Origin: SVTX01 sp045602385
Lineage (GTDB): Bacteria > Bacillota > Clostridia > Oscillospirales > CAG-272
Assembly (NCBI GenBank): GCA_045602385.1
Contig: JAZSBL010000003.1
Span: forward strand, 1 to 47,466
Length of the DNA stretch: 47,466 nucleotides
Direction of reading: 5' to 3'
The position numbers and the translations under genes were made by a program. The notes beneath the pieces are model-generated. The model was given only the letters and a program-made list of their open reading frames with translations, did not search any database and had not been told where the DNA came from. Below are positions 41,071 to 47,466 of the stretch, piece by piece; positions within the stretch are counted from its first letter, which is position 1; every line of letters begins with the position of its first letter.

Positions 41071-42126
41071 ATGGAAAAAAGAACATTCAGAAGATTTAGT
41101 TACCAGGATCGTCTTAAGATTGAGGCACTATATAATGCCCGCGTGCCGGTGAAGAAGATCGCCGAGGAAGTCGGCTTTCATTTCACGTGTGTTTATAAAG
41201 AGCTTAAGCTCGGTTATTATATGCACAAGAATCATGATTGGACCTATATCAAAAGATACAGCGCAGATCTTGCACAGCAGCATAGTGATTTTAACACAGC
41301 CGGCAGAGCTAAGGATCTGAAAGTTGGTAATGATTACAAATTTGTCCGCTACGTGGAGGATATGATCATCAATCACCATTATTCACCTGAGGCCGTCCTG
41401 GCGGAGATCCGGCGCAAGAAATTGCACTTCAATACCGAAGTTTCCGCGCGTACTATTTACCGCTATATCGATAACGGCATCTTCCCAAACCTCACCAGGA
41501 AGTCACTCCCTTATAGAGGTAAACGTCAGAAAAAGAAAAAAGAAAGTATTGTCTTGGCCCAGCCGAAGCTCGGAAGATCCATTGAAAAACGCCCGGAAGA
41601 CGTGAGCTCGCGTGTCACCTTCGGCCATTGGGAGCTTGATTCGGTTATCGGCAGACGTGAAAAGGGCGAAACGTTGCTTGTCTTTACTGAACGTAAAACA
41701 CGTTATCAGCTCATATTCAGATCTCCCGATAAGTCTCCCGGTAGTACCGTGCGCGTTTTGAACTCCCTGGAGCTCCGGCTCGGCAAAGACTTCCGTCAGA
41801 TCTTCAGATCTATAACCTGTGATAATGGTGTCGAGTTCTCTTATACTGATCGCCTGGAAAGATCCCTGCTTGGCACCTTGCCCAGAACGGAGATCTTTTA
41901 TTGTCATCCCTATTGTTCATCAGAGCGAGGATCCAACGAAAAACAAAATCAAATGATCCGACGTTGGATCTTAAAAGGCACAAAAATAGAGCAGTATTCC
42001 GATGAATACATACAGAATACTGCTGACTGGCTAAATGATTACCCAAGAGGCATTTTTGACTACCAAACAAGCCGAGATCTCTTTAAAAAAGAGCTCCGCA
42101 AACTTGGTATAAAAAAATTCGCCTAA
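41071..42126 (+). CDS. IS30-family DDE transposase
   Basis: A 351-aa transposase with an N-terminal helix-turn-helix region (about 10-45: PVKKIAEEVGFHFTCVYKEL) and an IS30-type catalytic core. The triad reads Asp190 (HWELDSV), Asp251 (TCDNGVEF) and Glu285 (SSERGSNE), giving the D(33)E spacing of the family. GAGGTG lies 5 nt before the ATG. It is intact. As the only recombinase gene in the element, it is the likely integrase. No second inverted-repeat end marks it as a separate insertion sequence. Confidence 0.93.
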   Translation: MEKRTFRRFSYQDRLKIEALYNARVPVKKIAEEVGFHFTCVYKELKLGYYMHKNHDWTYIKRYSADLAQQHSDFNTAGRAKDLKVGNDYKFVRYVEDMIINHHYSPEAVLAEIRRKKLHFNTEVSARTIYRYIDNGIFPNLTRKSLPYRGKRQKKKKESIVLAQPKLGRSIEKRPEDVSSRVTFGHWELDSVIGRREKGETLLVFTERKTRYQLIFRSPDKSPGSTVRVLNSLELRLGKDFRQIFRSITCDNGVEFSYTDRLERSLLGTLPRTEIFYCHPYCSSERGSNEKQNQMIRRWILKGTKIEQYSDEYIQNTADWLNDYPRGIFDYQTSRDLFKKELRKLGIKKFA

Positions 42127-42142
42127 AAAATTAGCAAAACAC

Positions 42143-42171
42143 TTGACAAATTACAATTTATTATATCAAAT
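42143..42171 (+). promoter_or_regulatory. Possible circle-junction promoter at the right end
   Basis: TTGACA (42143-42148), 17 bp, TCAAAT (42166-42171, 4 of 6 matches). The -10 lies inside the right direct repeat. In a circular form it would point at rep. Confidence 0.35.
42156..42171. repeat. Right direct repeat, putative attR
   Basis: Identical to 28654-28669, and 30 nt after the transposase stop. Confidence 0.7.
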
Positions 42172-42234
42172 ATTGTATTTATTCTTTATAAAATGGCACA
42201 CGTTAATGATTTTACTGCAAATTCGTGTCCGAAA

Positions 42235-42906
42235 TCAAATCTTTTTGACTACGTTGCCGTTTGCCTTGTAGATGGATCTCTCCGGAACGATTCCTCTTAC
42301 GGGTGAAAGCGGGTAGATGTTTGATTCTCTGCCGATGATCGTGCCGGGATTGAGCACCGATCCGCAGCCGACCTCAACGAAATCGCCGAGCATTGCGCCG
42401 ACCTTCTTTCGTTCTGTCCTGTATTCCTCGCTCTTATCCTGCGTCTTAATAACGACAAGAGTTTTATCCGACTTTACGTTACTTGTGATAGAGCCTGCGC
42501 CCATGTGCGACTTATATCCGAGAATACTGTCGCCAACATAGTTATAGTGGGGCACCTGAACATTATCAAACAGAATGACATTCTTAAGCTCTGTTGAATT
42601 GCCCACTACGCAGTTCTCGCCAACAAGCGCGCTTGCGCGTATAAATGCTCCGGGGCGAACCTCGGTATTATGTCCTATAATGCATGGGCCTGCGATATAG
42701 TTGTTGGGGTAGATCTTTGCGCTCTTGGAGATCCATACGTCCTCTCCGCGCTTTTCATAAAGCTCCGGATCGAGTGTTGCTCCGATTTCAAGAATAACGT
42801 CCTTGATGCCCGCAAGAGCTTCCCAAGGGTATGTGTATCCCGAAAGATATTCCCTTGCCTGAGTGTGGGAAAGATCGTAAAGATCGGTTATTTTTACATT
42901 TGCCAT
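42235..42906 (-). CDS. Left-handed beta-helix acyltransferase/nucleotidyltransferase-like protein
   Basis: A 223-aa protein made mostly of hexapeptide repeats (for example VWISKSAKIYPNNYIAGPCIIG, AFIRASALVGENCVVG), ending NPGTIIGRESNIYPLS. It resembles the C-terminal domain of GlmU-type UDP-GlcNAc pyrophosphorylases but lacks the N-terminal nucleotidyltransferase domain. The substrate is uncertain. It is the last gene of the dxs-mutS2 operon. A weak GGACACG/CGTGTGCC inverted repeat lies downstream, between the gene and attR. Confidence 0.8.
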   Translation of the reverse strand: MANVKITDLYDLSHTQAREYLSGYTYPWEALAGIKDVILEIGATLDPELYEKRGEDVWISKSAKIYPNNYIAGPCIIGHNTEVRPGAFIRASALVGENCVVGNSTELKNVILFDNVQVPHYNYVGDSILGYKSHMGAGSITSNVKSDKTLVVIKTQDKSEEYRTERKKVGAMLGDFVEVGCGSVLNPGTIIGRESNIYPLSPVRGIVPERSIYKANGNVVKKI

Positions 42907-42928
42907 TTTATTTTCTCCAAGTATAATT

Positions 42929-45316
42929 TTATTTGAGTTCCACTATGGTAACGCCGCCGTCACCCTCGCCGAATTGTCCGATCCTGAACGAGGATATTCT
43001 CTTGTCACCCTTTAAGAATTTCCAAAGCGCGACCTTTAGCGCGCCTGTTCCCTTACCGTGTATCAGTCTTACCTTGCGGAAGCCTGTCATTATTGCCTCG
43101 TCAAAGTATTTATCGACAGCAAGCCAAGCCTCGTCGCCTGTCATTCCGCGCAGGTCTATCTCGTCCTTGAATGAGGAGGATCGGCTTACGGTATAAGATG
43201 ATGTCTTCATCTTCTTGTCTCCGCTTTGCACGGTGATCTCGTTTTCAACAAGCTTAAGATCCTTGACCTTGACTCTTGTTTGAAGTATGCCTGCCTGTAC
43301 TCTTACGTTGCCCGATTTATCGGGGTCCTCAAGCAAGGTAGCCGAGCTGCCGAGCGTCATTATAATTACCTCGTCGCCCTTTTTAAGCTTTCTTGGGAGA
43401 ACGTAATTCTCGTCACGCTTCTTCTCAACGGGATCAAACTTCTCAGAATTTGCGCGCATGTGCTCGCGTACCGCACGTCTGGTGCTTTGAAGCTCGTCCC
43501 CCAATCTTTCGGAGTCTCGCGCCTTTTTGAGCTTATCCATCTGCTCCATGATAAAGTCGCTTGAAGCCTTCGCGCTTGCGACCATACTTGCCGCCTTTTG
43601 CTGCGCCTTTTCAAGCTCCCTCTCGGCTTCATCAAGTCTCTTTTTGATGATCTTCTCGGATTCAGCCTTGAAGCGCTCGTAATCGGCTCTCATTGCCTCG
43701 GTCTCCTCGCGATTTTTCTCCATCTCGATTCGGGTGGATTCAAGCTGACCTATAATATCCTCAAATTTTCTGTTATCAGAGCTTACGTAGTTCTCCGCAT
43801 GCTCGATTATCTCTCTTGAAAGACCGAGCTTTTCCGATATTGCGAACGCATTTGATTTTCCCGGTGTGCCGATTATGAGCTTATACGTCGGCTTCAGTGT
43901 CTCTACGTCGAACTCACAGGACGCATTGCAAACACCCTCTGTATCAAGCGCATACGCTTTCAGCTCCGCGTAGTGAGTCGTAGCCGCGCACATAGCTCCC
44001 TTACTTCTCACATTGTCTATGATAGACACCGCCAATGCGGCTCCCTCCACGGGGTCAGTTCCGACTCCAAGCTCATCGAAAAGCACAAGCGAACGGTCAC
44101 CGACCTTATCCATAAAGGATACTATATTTACCATATGCGAGGAAAAGGTGGAGAGCGACTGCTCTATGCTCTGCTCGTCACCTATATCAACAAGCACGTT
44201 TTCGCACACCGACACCGTGCTTCCCTCGTCCGCGGGAATATGCAGACCGGCCTGCGCCATAAGTGTAAACAGTCCGAGTGTCTTAAGCGTTACCGTTTTA
44301 CCGCCGGTGTTAGGGCCGGTAATTATCATTGTATCGTATCCGTCACCAAGCAGGACGTTAATAGGTACGACTCTTTGCTTGTCTATAAGAGGATGTCTTG
44401 CTCTCTTTAAATGGATCAGCCTCTCCTCGGTTACGATAGGCGCGGAGCCGTTCATAGCATACGACATTTGCGCGCAGGCAAATGCAAAGGCAAGCTCGGT
44501 TATATTTCTGTAATTGAGCCATATAGAATCGGAATACTCGGACACGCTTGCGGAAAGATCGGCAAGGATCCTTTCGATCTCGTGCTCCTCCTTGGATTCA
44601 AGAACACGAAGCTCGTTATTTGCCTCGACTACCTGTGCAGGCTCGACAAAAATGGTCGCGCCCGATGACGAGGTATCGTGGATAAGTCCTTTTACCTCAT
44701 TTTTGCACTCTGCCTTAACCGGAATAACATATCTTCCGTTTCTCGTCGTTACTATGTTTTCCTGCAGATATTTTGAGTGCGAGCCACCCTGAACGTACTT
44801 TTGGAGCGTTTCCTTGATCTTATTGTTGGTTATTCTAATTTGTCTGCGGATATTCGCCAAGGTATCTGATGCCTCGTCTGCGATAAGCTCCTCCGAGATT
44901 ATCGATCTTTTGATCTTATCCTCAAGCGTTCTGTTGGGCAGAAGTCTATCGAATATCTCGTCAAGCACGGTATCAAAGAGGTGATTTCCGTGGCAATAGT
45001 CAATAAGCGTTCTTGAGGTGCGAAGCACTCCTGCGATGCTCAAAAGCTCGCCGGGGGTAAGCACTGCTCCCTTTTCCGCTCTTTCGCAGGACTCGGAGAC
45101 ATCACGAACACCGCCAAACGTAGGCATACCCTTTGCGTCACAAAGTCTTTTGGCGTCCGTGGTTCTCCTCTGTCCTAAAAGCACCGCCTCGATGTCTTCT
45201 TGGGGCATAAGCATTCTTGCCATCGCCTTTGAGCCGTCGGTCGGAGCAAAGGATGCAAGAAGCTCACATATCTTGTCAAATTCAAGTGAATGAATCGTCT
45301 TTTCACTAAAGCTCAT
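42929..45316 (-). CDS. mutS2: Endonuclease MutS2
   Basis: MutS-related ATPase with a C-terminal Smr nuclease domain; in Bacillota it acts in recombination control or ribosome rescue rather than mismatch repair. From the ATG at 45316 it is 795 aa. It has ITGPNTGGKTVTLKT (Walker A) near residue 330, DELGVGTDPVEG (Walker B), a long coiled coil (about 510-630), and Smr motifs DLRGMT and HGKGTGAL at the end. The start at 45316 has GGGGG 8 nt upstream, while 45322 would be too close. Confidence 0.95.
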   Translation of the reverse strand: MSFSEKTIHSLEFDKICELLASFAPTDGSKAMARMLMPQEDIEAVLLGQRRTTDAKRLCDAKGMPTFGGVRDVSESCERAEKGAVLTPGELLSIAGVLRTSRTLIDYCHGNHLFDTVLDEIFDRLLPNRTLEDKIKRSIISEELIADEASDTLANIRRQIRITNNKIKETLQKYVQGGSHSKYLQENIVTTRNGRYVIPVKAECKNEVKGLIHDTSSSGATIFVEPAQVVEANNELRVLESKEEHEIERILADLSASVSEYSDSIWLNYRNITELAFAFACAQMSYAMNGSAPIVTEERLIHLKRARHPLIDKQRVVPINVLLGDGYDTMIITGPNTGGKTVTLKTLGLFTLMAQAGLHIPADEGSTVSVCENVLVDIGDEQSIEQSLSTFSSHMVNIVSFMDKVGDRSLVLFDELGVGTDPVEGAALAVSIIDNVRSKGAMCAATTHYAELKAYALDTEGVCNASCEFDVETLKPTYKLIIGTPGKSNAFAISEKLGLSREIIEHAENYVSSDNRKFEDIIGQLESTRIEMEKNREETEAMRADYERFKAESEKIIKKRLDEAERELEKAQQKAASMVASAKASSDFIMEQMDKLKKARDSERLGDELQSTRRAVREHMRANSEKFDPVEKKRDENYVLPRKLKKGDEVIIMTLGSSATLLEDPDKSGNVRVQAGILQTRVKVKDLKLVENEITVQSGDKKMKTSSYTVSRSSSFKDEIDLRGMTGDEAWLAVDKYFDEAIMTGFRKVRLIHGKGTGALKVALWKFLKGDKRISSFRIGQFGEGDGGVTIVELK

Positions 45317-45346
45317 ATTCATTCCCCCTTCCTTTGAAACTTTGCT

Positions 45347-47227
45347 TTAGTTATTTATCTTAGCTACTATATGCCGGGCATCAAGTCCTGCCGCGGACAG
45401 ATATGTTTGACCTGCATTGCGGTTGACAAACGCATCCTCTGCCGCTATTACTGTATATTTTTTGCCGTCAAGGTAGCCTTTTCCTCCCATAGCGTTGCTA
45501 AGGAGCATTCCGAATCCGCCTGTCTTTATCTCTTCCTCAACAAACGTTACGCTCTTAACACAAGAGCTGCCAATGATATTATGTATCTCATCGGCCAACT
45601 CGTCATATGGCGAGATATATTCGCAAAGGATTATTCCGCAATTAATTCCGGATTCATTCAGGATAGACTGCGCCTCAATGCACTCGCTTACTATCCTGCC
45701 GTGCGTTATTATTATATTCTCCGGAACATTATTTTTATCAAAATCGGTCTTAATTCCGGGCTGCTCACAGTATCCGTCCTTATAGAATACGTTTACTACT
45801 TCCTCGGATTCGCTTCCCGAGGGGTATCTGATGGCAGATACACTCTGATCATTCAACGCCGCCGCAAGTGATATTTCAAGGCCCTTGTATGTAACGGGAG
45901 TGTATATCTTGACACCCGGAATATGCGACAGAAATGCCACGTCGAATATACCGTGGTGAGTTGCGCCGTCAGAGTTATTAAATCCCGCGCGGTCCACTGC
46001 CAATACGATCGGCAACTTTTGCAAAGCCGCATCGTGGATTATCTGGTCATATCCTCTCTGCAAAAAGGTCGAATACACCGCAAATACAGGCTTCATACCG
46101 TTTGCGGACAGTGCAGATGCAAATGTTACCGCATGCTCCTCCGCAATTCCTACGTCAAAGAATCTATCCTTATATTTTTCCGCAAAAGAGTCGATGCCCG
46201 TTCCCGTGCTCATTGCCGCGGTAATGGCGCATATCTTATCATCGTTTTCGGCAAGTCTACACAGTGCTTCTCCCAGCTCCTTGGAATAAGAGCTTGTCCC
46301 TCCCGTCTTTTTAGACGGTGACACGCCATGATATATGTCGGGGTATTCCTCTGCGGGCTTAAAGCCCTTACCCTTTTGAGTCTTGAGGTGAACAAGCACG
46401 TTCTCACCCGCACGCTTCGCGGCAAAAAGCAGCTCCTCTACGCTCTCATAGTCGTTTCCGTCCGCGGGGCCGAGGTAGTAAAGTCCCATATCCTCAAAGT
46501 AATTACTTCCGTAAAGTGAGTTCTTTATTGATTTTTTTACTCCTCTGATAAGCTTGAAAAGTCCGTTGCCTACAAGAGGTATCTTCTTGACAAAGGTTAC
46601 TGTAAATCGCTTTGCCTTCTGATATCCGCTACGCTTTCTGATACGGGCAATACTGCTTGCAAAGCGGCCTATATTCTTCGATATAGACATCTCATTTTCG
46701 TTCAGAATTATAATGAGCTTTTTGATACCCTTATCACAGTTATTCAGTGCCTCGTGTATCATTCCGCCTGTAAATGCGCCGTCACCCAGCACTACGACCG
46801 TATAAGCATCATTGCCAAGAATTCGGTCAGACTCCGCAAATCCAAGCGCGGCGGAAAGGCTTGTTGAGCTATGTCCCGCGCCAAAGCAATCGTATTCACT
46901 CTCAAAGCGGTTGGTAAAGCCTGAAATACCTCCGCTTGTTCTAAGGGTTTCAAAATCCTTATATCTTCCCGTTAAAAGCTTATGGGTATAGCTTTGATGA
47001 CCGACGTCAAATATGATATGGTCACGCGGGCAGTCGAATACGCGGTGTATCGCAACAGACAGCTCAACCACGCCGAGATTGGACGCCAGATGGCCGCCGT
47101 TTTTTTCTGTTGTGGATATGATGCAATCCCTTATCTCCTCGCAAAGAGGTTCTATTTCGTTTGCTTTAAGAGTTTTCAGCTCCTCGGGAGAATTCACTCT
47201 TCCGAGATATTTATATTCGGTTTTCAT
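45347..47227 (-). CDS. dxs: 1-deoxy-D-xylulose-5-phosphate synthase
   Basis: First enzyme of the MEP isoprenoid pathway; joins pyruvate and glyceraldehyde 3-phosphate using thiamine diphosphate. The ATG at 47227 (GGAGGG 6 nt upstream) gives 626 aa. The N-terminal half has GHQSYTHKLLTGR and the ThDP site GDGAFTGGM ... NNCD. The middle holds the transketolase Glu region (DVGIAEEHAVTFA) and DRAGFNNSDGATHHG. It is the first gene of the dxs-mutS2 operon. Confidence 0.96.
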   Translation of the reverse strand: MKTEYKYLGRVNSPEELKTLKANEIEPLCEEIRDCIISTTEKNGGHLASNLGVVELSVAIHRVFDCPRDHIIFDVGHQSYTHKLLTGRYKDFETLRTSGGISGFTNRFESEYDCFGAGHSSTSLSAALGFAESDRILGNDAYTVVVLGDGAFTGGMIHEALNNCDKGIKKLIIILNENEMSISKNIGRFASSIARIRKRSGYQKAKRFTVTFVKKIPLVGNGLFKLIRGVKKSIKNSLYGSNYFEDMGLYYLGPADGNDYESVEELLFAAKRAGENVLVHLKTQKGKGFKPAEEYPDIYHGVSPSKKTGGTSSYSKELGEALCRLAENDDKICAITAAMSTGTGIDSFAEKYKDRFFDVGIAEEHAVTFASALSANGMKPVFAVYSTFLQRGYDQIIHDAALQKLPIVLAVDRAGFNNSDGATHHGIFDVAFLSHIPGVKIYTPVTYKGLEISLAAALNDQSVSAIRYPSGSESEEVVNVFYKDGYCEQPGIKTDFDKNNVPENIIITHGRIVSECIEAQSILNESGINCGIILCEYISPYDELADEIHNIIGSSCVKSVTFVEEEIKTGGFGMLLSNAMGGKGYLDGKKYTVIAAEDAFVNRNAGQTYLSAAGLDARHIVAKINN

Positions 47228-47262
47228 TTCTCCCTCCTGCCAACAATGCATTTAACTATATA

Positions 47263-47291
47263 ATTATATCACTATTTTGCATTTTTGTAAA
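47263..47291 (-). promoter_or_regulatory. Promoter of the dxs operon
   Basis: Minus strand: TTTACA (47286-47291), 17 bp, TATAAT (47263-47268). Confidence 0.8.
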
Positions 47292-47332
47292 GAGCTTTTT
47301 ATTCGCCGGACAGATAAAAAACAAAACAAATA

Positions 47333-47362
47333 AAAATCCACCCGCGAAGCGGGTGGTTTTTC
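47333..47362. terminator. Strong terminator near the right edge
   Basis: CCACCCGC/GCGGGTGG around GAA is flanked by A-rich sequence on the left and T-rich on the right, so it can act both ways. On the minus strand it would end a transcript entering from beyond the window. Confidence 0.85.
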
Positions 47363-47466
47363 ACATGCGGGCATAGCCCTATGTTCCTCGCTATGCGTAA
47401 ACGCACTGACGCGGACTGCCAACTGCGTAGGATTGTTACTTGCTGCCAGCAAACTGGCCGTTATCG
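47355..47466 (-). ncRNA. Possible 3' part of a structured RNA, cut by the window edge
   Basis: Reading leftward from 47466, short stems follow one another (CCAG/CTGG, GCGT/ACGC, CATAG/CTATG) and end at the terminator at 47333-47362. The only open frame lacks a start signal. GC content is higher than in the other intergenic regions. The RNA class cannot be named from this fragment. Confidence 0.35.

Larger units (their letters stand above)
28654..42171. mobile_element. Integrated inovirus-like (filamentous phage) element with IS30 transposase
   Basis: About 13.5 kb between 16-bp direct repeats. The module order is rolling-circle initiator, small replication genes, small basic protein, membrane-anchored structural candidates, pIII-like protein, 40-aa coat candidate, Zot/pI-type ATPase, then an opposite-strand accessory cluster and a transposase. 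This matches inovirus prophages of Bacillota in outline. No capsid, terminase, portal or tail genes are present, which argues against a tailed phage, and no conjugation genes argue against an ICE. Total size is large for an inovirus. All reading frames look intact. Confidence 0.82.

Noticed and set aside
41042..42171. A stand-alone IS30 insertion sequence inside the element
   Set aside because: No matching pair of terminal inverted repeats was found flanking only the transposase gene, and the larger direct repeats fit an element-wide role. An IS ending at the right boundary cannot be fully excluded.
47264..47452. 62-aa minus-strand frame at the right edge
   Set aside because: Overlaps the terminator and the dxs promoter, has no Shine-Dalgarno sequence, and is better explained by RNA structure.
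1..47466. CRISPR arrays, tRNA or rRNA genes, known riboswitches
   Set aside because: No regularly spaced repeats, no tRNA-like cloverleaf with a T-loop consensus, and no recognisable aptamer consensus was found by reading; a covariance-model scan was not possible.

Overview
The window reads as a chromosomal segment of an uncultured Clostridia-type bacterium (Bacillota) carrying an integrated filamentous-phage-like element. The host assignment rests on RNase Y, a zinc-ribbon L32, YlbM/TmcAL, a RicA/YlbF-family protein beside miaB-mutS-mutL (the order seen in Bacillus), MutS2, Lgt and an M16 YmfF/YmfH-like pair. Nearly every host transcription unit starts at a readable sigma-A promoter (TTGACA-like, 17 bp, TATAAT-like). 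I cannot name the species from sequence alone.

Left host block (1-28.6 kb). rny stands alone behind a consensus promoter and a leader of about 170 nt. A long leftward operon runs miaB, ricA-like, mutS, mutL, tgt, a HAD phosphatase, a small membrane-anchored protein, tldD and pmbA. A second leftward operon holds two M16 peptidase-like genes (inactive then active subunit), lgt and folD. A third holds mrp and a YdcF-like gene, a fourth yceD and rpmF. Rightward units are tmcAL, a 106-aa hypothetical, and rhaA. Leftward units are SDR, 2H-phosphoesterase and asparaginase, then a large secreted SGNH hydrolase.

Element (about 28.65-42.17 kb). A 16-bp perfect direct repeat (28654-28669 and 42156-42171; 19 of 20 bp when extended) brackets a block with inovirus organisation. 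It holds a Rep_trans-like initiator, two small replication-module genes, a terminator-like hairpin, then an Arg-rich 41-aa protein and a series of membrane-anchored or secreted structural candidates. These include a pIII-like protein and a 40-aa coat-protein candidate, and a 746-aa P-loop ATPase of Zot/pI type follows. A rightward IS30-family DDE transposase at the right end is the likely integrase. A leftward cluster of five small unknown genes and three hairpin-rich non-coding regions complete it. Inside the structural operon sits an AT-rich SGNH-hydrolase lipoprotein gene with its own consensus promoter and its own terminator, which is the signature of a phage moron. Two further promoters inside the element drive a short structured RNA and one side of a convergent locus that includes a 29-aa hydrophobic peptide.

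Right host block (42.2-47.5 kb). dxs, mutS2 and a left-handed beta-helix transferase form a leftward operon. Beyond it, at the window edge, lies the 3' end of a probable structured RNA or other transcript, with a strong terminator. The element is therefore inserted between the 3' end of the transferase gene and the promoter of the SGNH surface-protein gene, breaking no recognisable host gene.
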